Assembly: GCF_030272615.1 (NCBI RefSeq)
Contig: NC_081411.1
Span: 180,194,977 to 180,258,976 of the forward strand
Reading direction: 5' to 3'
DNA from: Cryptomeria japonica
Taxonomy: Eukaryota > Streptophyta > Pinopsida > Cupressales > Cupressaceae
DNA: 64,000 nucleotides
A model generated the notes under the pieces. That model did no database searches. It saw only the letters and a program-made list of their open reading frames with translations, and was not told the origin of the DNA. Both the position numbers and the translations under genes were made by a program. Shown here piece by piece: positions 32,298-43,500 of this stretch. How positions within the stretch are numbered: position 1 is the first letter of the stretch; each line of letters starts with the position of its first letter.

Positions 32298-35035
32298 TGT
32301 TGGAAATATGGAAGAATTGATTATGTGTTGCATTGATGTTTGTCATTGATGTCAACACTAGCTTATTTGGTTGTCTACCGGATTCTGGCAGAGTGGTTGG
32401 ACTTTGATGATGATCAGGAGATTTGTCTCCGATATATTCTGATTGGTGGAATTGGTTTGGTTCGGTCATTCATGTGGTTCAGATGCTTATCACATTCAGT
32501 TGGTTTGGGATATGGTGATCTAGAAGCTATCATATGTTCTAGTAAGTCTTTTGGTTACCGGTAAGGGTTTTACCAACAATGCTTTGTTGAATATCTTTTG
32601 ATGGATTCGATAAGTGGTGTTGGTGTGACTTCTAGAAGGTTTTCAGGATGCTAATGGTTTTTGTGTTCATGTTCTAGTTGATTGGTGGCATTTCATTTGG
32701 CTTATGGTGACCTATTTTAGGTTTGGTCTTATTCTGCTAGGTTATGGACCAGTTTATGTAACATGTTGGTGGATGCTCCCGATATGTTACTGATAGTTCT
32801 GATACTAAATGTAAGTACAGATCCAATAGCCAACAAGATGAGAGGGGAGGGGGGGGGGGGGTGAATCATACAAACTTAATCTTCCATAAAAACATCAGAT
32901 TCAACCTCGGTAACATATACTTTAGTAATATAACCAAAACTGCTAAACATGCAAACTCAAAAGCATATAAACATCATAAACCTCATAACACCAGATTTAA
33001 TGTGGAAACCCAAATAGGGAAAAACCACTGTGAGATTTCGGACACACTAAGAAATATACTCTTCTAGAGTATGCTCAGTTAAAAGCAAATCCTGTTAAAG
33101 ATTACAAACACATTGCTACATGTGACCCGGTTAAGGGATTTCCCTCAGATCTATTAGGATCTTCACCTTGTTAGAAGTGACCTTGTTAAAGGATTTCAAA
33201 CACTCAATCAGAATGTCACCTTGCTAGAGGGTTTTACAAATAAGATTGTTAAGTCCACTCGGTTAAGAGATTTTCTATCACTTTCACAAAATAACAGTAA
33301 TAAAAATCTATCTGCAACTTCACATCTAAAATGCTAAAGCAGATTCTTATTTGTTCAATACAATCTAGACATAGAACTAATCTTGTCCATCTACTGGGAT
33401 TCTATACTCTGTTATTCAAACAGGTCTTCAAGCTTCTGTGCTCGGTAATCACTATGTAGCATCCCTATGCATACATTTTCCCACATACATTGTTTATCAA
33501 TAGTTCCCTATTCATAAACAATTTGCCAACCGCTTAATCTCTTTGATCACATTTCCCATGATCAATCATAGCCGTCAGATATTCAAACTTTGACTAGGTT
33601 CAATGTATCCTTCGATTTGAAAATGTTTTACCCTGCCTAGGAACTTGCATACATTTCTTGGAACTTGTGCTAGGGTATTGCAGTTCAATCTGAGCTGTAG
33701 ATCTTCATGCCAATTTTCCTTTGCCATAGATTCATTAACAAACTTCATGCATGACATACCAATCATTTAATCAGTTCCATCTCATTAGCTTCCTTCATTA
33801 AATAACGTATGTAACCATTTAATGTATTCTGTTATAGCTCGGTTACAACTTGGTAACAACTCAGTAAATACTAAACTTCACTTGGTAGACATTCTGCCTT
33901 CATTAACCAATAGCGATAACCTTAGGGTTTATTGACTAGGTTCTTTTCTCGGTAACATAGTATAGTATTAACCTTACAATTTACAACATATGTATGATGT
34001 TAAAATAATCTAAACATCATGATCTCATCATTGTCTGACTCGGTAATAGTTGCCCATTGAATACCTTATTCATCCCCTTATTCATCATATTCTTTCTGTG
34101 TCTTTTATCGACATCTTTATACTCTTCAAATCATACTTCTCAAGATATGGCAACATCATACTGAATTAGAAAATCAATTTCTTGACATCAATGACAAAAT
34201 AAACATCCTTAATCAGTTATATCCATAATCAGTAACAACCTTCTCAATATCCTTATTGAAATGCCAACAATCTCCCATTGTCTGTTATAATGTCAAATGC
34301 CAACAGTTACCAGTTAGATTTATTGTTTGGTTAATGTTGTTTCGGTCTTAGGCCGACTTGGTTTATCATTGGTTTGTGGGTTTATGTAATGGATTTATTG
34401 TATTATCTTTTAGGTTGCTGACCTAATTGTTTAGGTCACGGGTTGATATAAATATAATGTAAGATCTCTTTGTAGATTTTGGTCGTGGTTATGGGATTAT
34501 CTGTGTGTGAATAAAGTTGTAATAATATGCAAAGGATTTGGTCGATCATAGGTGATCAAATTGAGTTTGTGTAAGAGGTTTTAGACCTCTGGCATTGAGC
34601 TTAATTGAAATTGTACTTAGGCATAGGAGATGCTATTCTTGTAGTTCATTCTTATTTTCAGATTGTAGTCTGGATTTATTTTGTAGTTAGTGAGTCTCCT
34701 TTGTGATGAGTAGTGCGTTCTAGGCTGTTGGCCTTCCTGCATGTGTAGGCCCCTTATTACAATCACATACTTACTGTAGAAGTATTATCTCACTATGGGT
34801 AGCCTTCCCACCCTGGTTTTTCCCTTTATTGGGTTTTGCACGTACAAATCTTGATGTTATTTTTCATGGATGCATGATATTTGGTTTATGGTTTATGTTT
34901 GTGCTTAATTAATATATCTTCTATTTCGGTATTTGGTTTATGCATTCCGGTAAAAGGTTTTGTGTGCTTAAAGTTTCATAATCTGTTAACAATGGATTCA
35001 ACCCCCCTCTCAGTTGTTCATTGGTTATCCTAACA
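32298..35035 (+). repeat. Solo LTR B (copia-type), interrupted by a further LTR
   Basis: Starts TGTTGGAAATATGG and ends ATCCTAACA. Without the insert it is about 1.22 kb and aligns along its whole length with LTR A in reverse. The flanks CAATA and CAATC (32293-32297, 35036-35040) are a near-perfect target duplication. It has the GTCATTGATGTCAACAC element at 32341 and the TTTTTCCC block near 34819. Confidence 0.83.
32791..34305 (-). repeat. Solo LTR inside LTR B, with primer-site-like and polypurine-like sequence inside its ends
   Basis: The 1.5-kb insert has TG/CA ends and a perfect GTTAC duplication (32786-32790, 34306-34310). Just inside its left edge lies GTTCTGATACTAAATGT (32796-32812), which matches the primer-site/LTR junction at 13801-13817 in 16 of 17 bases. 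Just inside its right edge lies GCCAACAATCTCCCATTG (34263-34280), which mimics the LTR/polypurine junction at 8702 and 46479. The usual G-run block is at 32840-32862. Confidence 0.75.
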
Positions 35036-35236
35036 CAATCCAGATACAACAAACAAGTGAACATGCTCCATCCTCACCTTTCTAGTCAAAGATATCCTAG
35101 AGATAAAATCTCTAGTCAAAGACATCCCAAAAAAGCTAAAAGACAAGTCAACAAAGATAAAAAAAAAAAAAACCTACCAAACAAGAAGACATTATGCTTC
35201 ATGCCAAAATGATTCTTGTCACAGTTAAATGTTGTT

Positions 35237-36949
35237 ATGTTTTCTCAATCTTGGTCCTATCATGTCATTATTTTGTTGAAGTCCAAAGCTGCATGTTTGT
35301 CTAAAGTATAGTCCATCCACAAACTGAATGTCTTTATTGTGGAGCAAAGGTGAAGTGATATAGTTGATGGTGCAAGTGAAATTTTATTATGATTTGTGAA
35401 CAAAAAGGAAAACAAAGATAACAGTTACTCTAATTGTGAGATGCCAAATATCCCCACCCATCACTAAGGTTGAGGAGATGCCCCAGTGAGGGATAATACT
35501 ATCTTATTATGTATGGAGAAGTCTACGCACAAGTTATGTAAAATAATCCACAAGCTATGGTGAGGGTGGAAAGGTTATTATTGTGTGACAAGAAGGATAT
35601 GTACAAGAATGGTCAAGTTGAATGTTGAAAGAGAGTGGAGTGTTGGGAATCATTAAATTTGAGTGAATTTGAGAGGCCCATTTCAAAATTTTGCTTTGCA
35701 TTTCCAAATGATCATAAAATGAGTCAGTTTGAATGGCCTAGTTAGAGAGTGGGTAAAATGGAACTAGTTGATTTTCAAAGGGTAAGGCTTGGGAAATGTG
35801 TCCTACACCTTTTATTTGTCCTATGTAGTGTGTTGCAACTTTCAGATTTCAGTTTGGATCAGTCTATCAGGTACCCATTTCAAGAGGTGAGCTGAAAGTG
35901 CATTTTAGGCACATATGCAGATTTTATTAAGTGGCCTACTTTGAGCACCTATAACTTTTGATCGGTTGATTTTAATGAAGAAATTAAAATTGCATTGAAT
36001 TCTATGCATAAAAGTGTGCATCCATGCAAAATTTCAAGTCTTTATGAATCCATTTGCTCAGTTTAGCAGGCTCAATCCGTTTGCAGTTTGTGTTGTTTGA
36101 CAAGTCCATGTTTCAGCAGCTAGTCGGAGCCCTGTTTTGCACCTTTGCAAAAGTTTCCCCGGTGAATGTCATGCTAGAATGTTTATTCCAGGATGTTGTT
36201 GATATAAATGACAAGCCATGTTTCAAATTTCAAGCTCCTGCCAATCCGTTTGATCAGTTTTCAAAAGGGTTTCTTGAGCCATCTTTTTTAGTGTTCTGTA
36301 CTTTCATTGCTATATCAGTTAAAGTGGTTATTTTCATGAGCGCACCATTTGCACCCAGTTAGCTTCCTGGTCAAACTGAGAATTCTAAGAATTGATATGT
36401 ACTTCAAGGTACCTATGCCTCAGATTTGAGGGTCTACGAAGATTGTTTGATATTTTTAAGAAAGACATCATGAGTTGCCTGCGCATTGACTTCATCAGGT
36501 CCGCAGTGTCGACAAAGCCAGTTGGTCATATTTGACCATTAATATTTCTTCACTTAGGATTCCTCTTGAGAAACCTCTTGGTAGAGTTCATGTTTGTATA
36601 TTAGAGTACACACTTGTCAGTTTGCAAGGTCCAGAAAGGTGTTTTGACCAGTTTGAAAATTACGTCTTTGCGATTAAATGCGAAAATATGGCGCAAGCAC
36701 TTGAAAGTTGCAAAATTTAGTTTGATGATCCAAAAATGGTGCCGATTGATTCCAGAGGTATGTCTAAGGTTCGTGAGGCATTTCAAAGGTCATTCGATGA
36801 AAACAATTTTTTTTTTAGTCGGACTCACTTTGGGGCCCGACCTGGCTCATTCCCGTGCATTAATTTTATGGCGAAATGGTCTTAAATTCATGGTAATGTA
36901 TATCAATGTCAGCTCGACTACAATTCGCCAGTAGGATGGTGAGAGGCGA
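35237..36949. other. Long 3' untranslated region of the first Tat-type element, left part
   Basis: No retroelement or host domain is recognisable. Two open frames of about 100 codons (from 36054 and 36614) have no recognisable motif. Position between the pol remnants and the 3' LTR region fits the long variable untranslated region known for Tat-lineage elements. Confidence 0.4.
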
Positions 36950-37151
36950 CTTCAGTTTACTTGTTGTCTATGGATTGATGGATGTATATCTTGCATACTA
37001 GTTGTAAACCTCAAATAATTCAAAGAGATATCAAATTTACCAATATATTATTAAGTGAAAAATGGAAGAGAAAGTAGCAGATTTTGGGCTTTCAAGGGAG
37101 GGGCCGTCTAGTGAAGTAACTCATGTTGATGGATACATTTGGTTACCTTGA
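36950..37151 (+). pseudogene. Receptor-like kinase gene fragment
   Basis: The translated plus strand shows HTSCKPQIIQRDIKFTNILL from 36994, the catalytic-loop region of plant receptor-like kinases (HRDVKxxN in the family; here QRDIKFTN). After a one-base frame change near 37074 comes VADFGLSREGPSSEVTHVDG with the DFG motif. A TGA follows at 37149. About 60 of the usual 270 kinase residues remain, and the activation-loop segment between THV and GY is shortened. The fragment runs antisense to the Tat-type element in whose untranslated region it sits. It is a dead piece of a host gene, probably of the LRR or malectin-type receptor kinase class. Confidence 0.8.
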
Positions 37152-37179
37152 TCCTTAATATACCATAGCAAACAACTTG

Positions 37180-38300
37180 ACAGAGAAAAGTGGTGTGGAA
37201 TGGGTAAGACCCATTGAAGTTTTCAGCGAATCCCATTGGTCGGGGGTAATGCCAAATTCCATAACTTTTGTTTGATTTTCCCTCAATGGTGTGGCAGTTT
37301 AGAGGCCAATTAAACTCTAGAAAAAAATGCATTGTGCCTCCCAAGTCTTCCCTACCGTGTGTCGCTGTCATTTGGCATTGAAATGGCGTTTCAAACCTTT
37401 CAACCTTCTGGCAAATTTAAATGGCAGGTGTATGACAAATTCCCCTATTTTGGTGTGGCGTGGTGGAGCTTTAGAAAATCAAAGCAAAGGCCATTAGCAG
37501 GTTGAATGCCATACCTCCTCCCACGCAGCATGTTTGAAGGTTATATAAAATTTTCAAAACCAATGAAGTGGGAAGCCAAGCCAGGACTCCCTGCTGTGAG
37601 CATGATAAAGGAGGAGCTTGAGTAACTTTTCTGCAATGTGCAAGGAAAATGTGGAAGCATAGGTAAGGGATGCGACTTGCTTTAGCAAACGCGTCAAATG
37701 AGTATGGTCAAATGAATGCAGAGATTGCAGGATATGCATGAAATTAATCTATTGATAGGGCCGCATAAACCTTCTAGTGAATTCCATGGGCAGGCTAAAA
37801 GCCAAAACCCTCCCCTGCGTGCTAGACTCTACCAGCATCCTCCCTTCACGTGTGAGGAAAGGTGAGGAAAGTTGCAGAAAAATTTCAAGAAAATCTTTTG
37901 GTAGGTGTAATGCCATCCCCTGTGTGGAGTTTGGAGAGCCTATGAAACTCCAGATAAATGCCATTGGCAGTTGTAGAGCCAGCCCTCCCTCTACCGTGAT
38001 CCTTTGCATGGTGTTGGAAGGGTGTTGATTAAATTTCAGTAAATGCAATTTGCAGATGTAAAGTGTGGTATGGTGAATCTGCGTGGTTTTTGGCTGTGAG
38101 TGGTAAATGGCCTATGTGGTGTGGTAAGCCATTGAACCTCTACAAATGCACTTGGTAGATGTAAAACCAAGTGCCATGACCTTTGCCAGCATCCTCTTCG
38201 ACGCAGTGGTGAAGGGGGCATTTAAAATTTCAATCAAATGTAAAAGCAACCATTAAAACTTAGTAAAACCTTCAGAAAGTGCATTTGTGGGCAAAACCAT
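37180..38300. repeat. Degenerate minisatellite, about 70-bp unit
   Basis: A core resembling AATGCCATTGGCAGGTGTAA, often followed by a CCCTCCC(C)TGCGTG-like run, recurs near 37419, 37490, 37560, 37777, 37900, 37966, 38044 and 38146. Spacings cluster around 70 bases or multiples. The copies are strongly diverged, so the array is old. Open frames crossing it are not called. Confidence 0.65.
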
Positions 38301-38415
38301 TTATCCCACATTCACTGGGGAATGGAAGTTTGTGATATTTAAAAGTAAGGCTTCACACAAGTATAGTGTCAAAGCCTTAAGGGCTTTTGACGGATGATTT
38401 CGGTTGGGCACCCCA

Positions 38416-38575
38416 GTGGACCCCACATGCGCGGGTGCATTTACCGAGGTGACCAAGGAGACCAAGTGGTGACCAGGTGGACCCCATGTATGCATAAACA
38501 TTTCTTGAGACAACCAAGGAGGCCAAGTGGCGACTAGGTGGACCCCACACGGGAATGGTTCTCGAGGCAAATTTT
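38416..38575. repeat. 61-bp tandem repeat, about 2.6 copies
   Basis: Units start with GTGGACCCCA at 38416, 38477 and 38538, exactly 61 bases apart, and share the ACCAAGGAG(A/G)CCAAGTGG segment. The array is GC-richer than its surroundings. Confidence 0.88.
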
Positions 38576-40599
38576 GTAGTGAAAGGGCGACTTAACTGGT
38601 TAGCAGGTTGCAAGAGATCTGACGGTGCACGCGATCTCACGAAGGGAAGATGTGCGAAACTTAACCATTGTGAAATGGTGAAAAGAACATATGGAAAAGC
38701 AAAGGATTAACGATCAAGATCCGATGGCCGTCGTTGTTTCGCGAGCCAAAGATGCACGCCTGTTATCCTTTGCGAAATGGCAAAAGGTGATGTGGCAGGT
38801 CCAACTCGTGGGTCCTGCTGATGTGGCAATGATGTGGCACAGAGGTGGTGATGACAAGGTGGTAGATTGATGAGGTGTCATCCTAGGTGGCACCCAGTGG
38901 ACCCTCCTAATGAATCGTAGGTTGACACGTGGTAGAGTGTCATGCCAAAAATTGGTAAAAAATCAAAGTTAAATGCATAGTTGAAACTATAATGTAAAAT
39001 GCAAAATTTAAATGATGGTCTGTATTCCAAGTTTAATTTGCTTGAGAGATTTTTTTTGCCCGAAATAGCAAGTATAATATGTTGTTGGAAAACTCTTGGA
39101 ATGAGGAATTCAATTCTGCAATCAGTTTTAACAAATCTGAGATATTTTGAGAGCAGTTTCCATGAGAAGGAGAAAGAAAATGAAATTCAGTTAGGGAAAG
39201 AAGACACATGGCATGTTCTGATGAAATCTGATCTTTTTACCTCTCCTTCATATTCCCATTTCTTCTCAATTGTAAGGGTTCCAGAATTTTGGAGGAAGTG
39301 CTCCAGATTTCATGGCTTCCAATTCTGAGTTCTCTTCGAAATTGTACAGGGTAATGTCCTTTTCCATAGAATAGAGTATGATTCATGCTATAGGTGTTAT
39401 TTTTTGCAAGTTCTTGTGTATGTAAGGCATGCACAAATTCATACATAATTTGTCTCTGAAATGTATCTTCATTTTATTCAAATCTGAATCTTAAGGAGGA
39501 TCAAGTTTGTCATGATCAGTTGTGTCTGTGAGTGTAATGCTTGTTTGTAGGTAATCTTCAAGGAAGATTTTAAACTCTGTGAGCAAACATTGATAAAATA
39601 GGGTTCATGTTTCTGGATCTGATATTTTCTATGGATAAGCTTAGTAATGCATTTATGCAAGGCATTAATGCAAGAATATTTCATGATGAAGATAGATTTG
39701 CAATGAGTGTTTTCATTTGTAGTCTGATGTATGACTCTCTTGCCCTTGGATGAGGCACTGGTCTTGCAATTTTAGGAATGCTCAGAGATCATTTTAAAAT
39801 CCAAAATCAGAATATCTTTAGTTTTCTATTCAATGGTAGTGTCCATCCATCTCATGTTTCAAAACATTGTTGAGTTGTATGTGTAGATCTAGCCCATCTG
39901 CAGTACCCTCCTTGTTTTTTGAACCTTTTATGAGATCTCTCTTCTTTTATTGATGCTGTCATATGTGGGTAAATGAGTCTGATTCAATGCATCAAAGGGT
40001 GTCCCCCCCTAGGTCTAACAAAACCTGAAGTGTAGGAGGATCATTAGGATCCTATGTTATGTTGTCCAAGCCCTAAAGTGTTTCATTGATTGAGATTGGC
40101 TTTCTCATAGATTGATGTGCAGGTGATCTTGGGTTAATTAGATTTGGTGAACGACATGGAGCAAAGTCATTACACATGGCACTGATTGCCTAGTTTTCAC
40201 CATGGTACTTGCCCAAGATGCCATCGAAGTATTTTTCACATATGGACTAATTTATTTCTTTACCTTTTTTCCTTTTTTTTCTGTATTTTTTAAAGGACCT
40301 TTAAAGTTTTTTTAGGACATTTTATGATTTTTTTTTGAAATTTTTTCACAACTTTTAAAGAAATTCCCTGAAATGCTCAAGTGTAAAACTTGCGAAGTTG
40401 AATGCTATTGATTATATTTTCAAGTGGTTCAACCTTTGAAGTAGCTAGCTGATATGCTCCCAATCCATATGCAACAATAATAATGTATGGATCAAGCTAG
40501 TTAGGTTCAAATTCCCCCCTTTCTCTCTGTCTTGTTGATTCTTAGGATTCTCTTTAAGAAAAAGATCGCTGATTTTAAATGTGTGTGACTTAACTCTGT
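38576..40599. other. Untranslated region between repeats and pol remnants
   Basis: No domain was recognised. GATGTGGCA-type words recur near 38788-38835, and pyrimidine-rich stretches occur near 40258-40340. No gene is called. Confidence 0.45.
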
Positions 40600-40619
40600 T
40601 GTTGTATCTTCTGCACATA

Positions 40620-41480
40620 CACTACTGATATGCTCTGAGATGATTAAAGATAGTTTTTTTTCTTTCATCCAACATTTCTAATTCATGCAAGCCAGAGACT
40701 CTATAGTCTTTATCACTAACTAAATTGCACAAAGAGACCCATAGGGAAGGTATCTTGAGCTTAATGGGTAGGATGGCTTCAACACCATAGACAAGGGCAT
40801 ATGGAGTAGTGCTTGTGGGAGTGCAGACACTCATGTGATAAGCCCACAAGGTGGAATTCAATTGAATATGCCAATCATGACCAATTTTGTTGACTGTCTT
40901 TTTAAAAATTCTTAGGATAGTTTCATTAGAAGCCTCAACCTAGCTGTTAACTTGAGGATAGTATGGTGTAGAAATGGTGTTGAATGTGAAACTTCTCACA
41001 AATCTCATATATATCCTGATTATTGACGAGATGACTATCATCAGTGATGATAGAAAGGGGGACACCATATCGACATATGATGTAATTAAGGATGAATGTA
41101 GTAATTTGTTTACCAGTGACATGGGTTAGAAGAATGACCTCAATCCATTTTGTGAAATACTCTATGGCAATGATGATGAATTTATGGCCATTCGATGAAG
41201 GTGGATTGATTTTTTTCACAAGGTCGAGTCCCCATTGATAGAAGGGCCAATATGTAATAATTGGTTGTAATTCTTATGTAGGTGCATGTATAAAGTCTAT
41301 GTGTATTTGACACTACTTTTCTTTCTTGACAAATTGATAGGCATCTTTTTCCATTGTAGGCTAGTAGTAACCAATGCACAAGATTTCTTAGCTAGGGTAG
41401 GACCGCTAGAATGTGCCCCACATATACCTTAATGCACCTCTCACAAGGGAGTGTTGATCTCATCATGAGAAATACATCTA
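40620..41480 (-). pseudogene. Integrase region of the first Tat-type element
   Basis: The catalytic core carries FIIIAIEYFTKWIEVILLTH and YGVPLSIITDD. The C-terminal part has LWAYHMSVCTPTSTTPYALV followed by YGVEAILPIK, all standard in Ty3/gypsy integrase. The region is broken. Confidence 0.85.
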
Positions 41481-41599
41481 AGTAAGGTACCATCAAGATG
41501 TTGATGATATAAGGTATCAACTAAAATGAGATAAGGGGATGCTTGACGTATAGAGGTTTCATGATATTTATTAGATAAGTCAAGTGGTAGGGCATTGTC

Positions 41600-42300
41600 A
41601 TGTAAATAAGCATAGATGTCTCCATACCACTAGGAATCAAGACCAACGATAAGACATATCATCTTAGATTTCAACATGTTATAGGTAGGTTCAAAGAGTG
41701 GTTCCACCAAGAACTCACAATATGTGGTGTTACTTTGCATTTCTACAAGTGACACTATTGTGGCCATTGTGTCAGTTGCTCTGTTATTATCTCTAGGAAT
41801 TTGTTCAAAAGTAATTAATGTGAAATAAGCTTTAAAGTTATCCACCAATCTTATACAAAATTATCTTTTAATCCTTTATTTTTTAATCATTATTAACTTG
41901 TCTAATCCTTAGCTATGAGTCACTACAAACACATGTAACTCTAGGTTTCCACCACATATCCATACAAAGTCTAGAAATCAATTATTCATATTCTGCAATG
42001 TTTTTGGTACATGGAAAATGTATCTTATAAGATTTAGGTATATAATCCCCTTGCCATGTGACAAAGAGATTGCCAACACTAGAGCCACCTTGTGTGTAAG
42101 AGACATCAAAATATAAGTTCCAATGTTGTGTATATTCCATGTTAAATATTGATTCATTAGGTAACTCTATGATAAGGGGATGATCATTTGTCATAGGAGC
42201 ACCAACAAGTTGATTTGCTATAGCTTGTCCTTTTATTTCTTTTCTTTCCACATATTCAATGTCAAACTCACTAAGAATCATGACCCATTTAGCCAATCAT
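41600..42300 (-). pseudogene. Second (archaeal-type) RNase H region of the first Tat-type element
   Basis: WNLYFDVSYTQGGSSVG and CTKNIAEYE (near 41985-42150) correspond to the WxLYFDGS...AEYEA pattern of the additional RNase H of Tat elements. ITFEQIPRDNNRATDTMAT further on matches its C-terminus. The sequence just before (MILSEFDIEYVERKEIKGQA) is the linker from the first RNase H. Confidence 0.85.
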
Positions 42301-42689
42301 CTTGTAAGAGCTACTTTATTTAAAAGGTACTTAAGAGAATCAATATTAAAAATGAGCTTCATATAATGTGTAACTATTTAATGTTGCAACTTTTGCGAGG
42401 CAAGAACTAGCACAACCTAGAATCTTTCAATAGGAGTATAGCTGAGCTCAAATATTACTAGAGTATAATTGATATAATAAATAGCACATTCTTTTCCTTC
42501 AGGATCATGTTATGCCAAAAGTACTCTCAATCCCGTGTTAGTCATTGATATATAAAGGAGTAAGAGCTTATCATCTATAGGAGGTACTAGCACTAGTGGT
42601 GACATCAAGTATTCTTTGATATTTTGAAAATCTTGCTCACACTTGTCATCCCATTTGAATTGAACATTCTTATGTAATATGTGCTAAAA

Positions 42690-43500
42690 GGGTTAATATT
42701 TATTTGCAAGTTGTTCTATAAAATGATAAATAGATTGTAGTTTTCTTTTCAATGATCTCAACTGATTGATATTCTTTGGTGGAGGCATTTCAAGTATGAC
42801 TTTAACTTTGGTAGGGTCAACTTCAATTCCCTTAGATGAAACAATGTATCCGAGGAGCTTCCTAGAGGTTACCCTAAAGACACATTTCTTTGGATTCAAT
42901 CATGCCTTATATTGCTCTGGTCATGTAAAAATATTGTCCAATATTTCTAAATTTCCATCTCTGGTGTAAGAGTTATCAAGAAAATCATCTACATAATCTA
43001 CCAAATATGTATGCATCATGTCATGAAAGATAGTGGTCATTGCACATTGATAGGTATCTCTGACATTCTTCAATCCGAAGGGCAAGACATTCCAACAGAA
43101 AGTTCCCCAAGGAAAAGTGAACACTGTCTTAGTCTAATCCCTAGGAGAAATTTTGATCTGATTGTAACTCAAGAAACCATCCATGAGGGATAACATATCA
43201 TGCCTTGCTGTTAAATCCACTATTATATCAATATTTGGAAGTGGAAAGTCATCTTTAGGACAAGCTTTGTTTAAGTCCCTAAAATTTGTGCAAACATGAA
43301 CACTCCCATCAAGTTTTGAAATTGGCACTAGATTTCAAATACATTCGGCATAGTCAATTGGCCTTATGAATCTCACGTCTACAAACTTTTGCAATTCTGC
43401 CTTTACCAATAATACCACTTGCATGTGTATTTTTCTCAATTTTTGCTTGACAGGTTTTTCCCCTAGTGGAAAAGACAAGTGATGCATAACTAAATCAGGA
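42690..43500 (-). pseudogene. Reverse transcriptase region of the first Tat-type element
   Basis: Motifs read in order on the minus strand: VCTNFRDLNKACPKDDFPLP, FPWGTFCWNVLPFGLKN with YVDD following (near 42975), then KCVFRVTSRKLLGYIVS. They are the Ty3/gypsy polymerase boxes. The region is interrupted. Confidence 0.88.

Larger units (their letters stand above)
30700..35236 (-). repeat. 3' LTR region of the first Tat-type element, split by LTR B
   Basis: The stretch 30700-32297 aligns in order with 54450-55830 of the second Tat copy. Shared landmarks are an AT-rich block, a TACATTTTGCCCCTCTTTGA motif (31274; compare 54801), a 'CCCCTTGAGAGAT' type motif (31592; compare 54932) and a GATCATGTCCT motif (32256; compare 55805). 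The stretch after LTR B (35036-35236) continues the alignment. The exact LTR ends are not resolved. Minus orientation follows from the coding part at 40600-44946. Confidence 0.55.

Noticed and set aside
32791-34305. Possibility that this is a full short element with PBS and PPT in working order
   Set aside because: The primer-like site and polypurine-like site lie on the wrong sides of a single LTR and no internal region exists, so it is a single LTR with odd ends.
36054-36934. Two plus-strand frames of about 100 codons
   Set aside because: No domain, antisense to the Tat-type element, in a region with no coding signal otherwise; chance frames are likely.
37749-38640. Several minus- and plus-strand frames of 60-100 codons
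   Set aside because: They cross the degenerate minisatellite and the 61-bp repeat, and their repeated phrases come from the DNA repeat.
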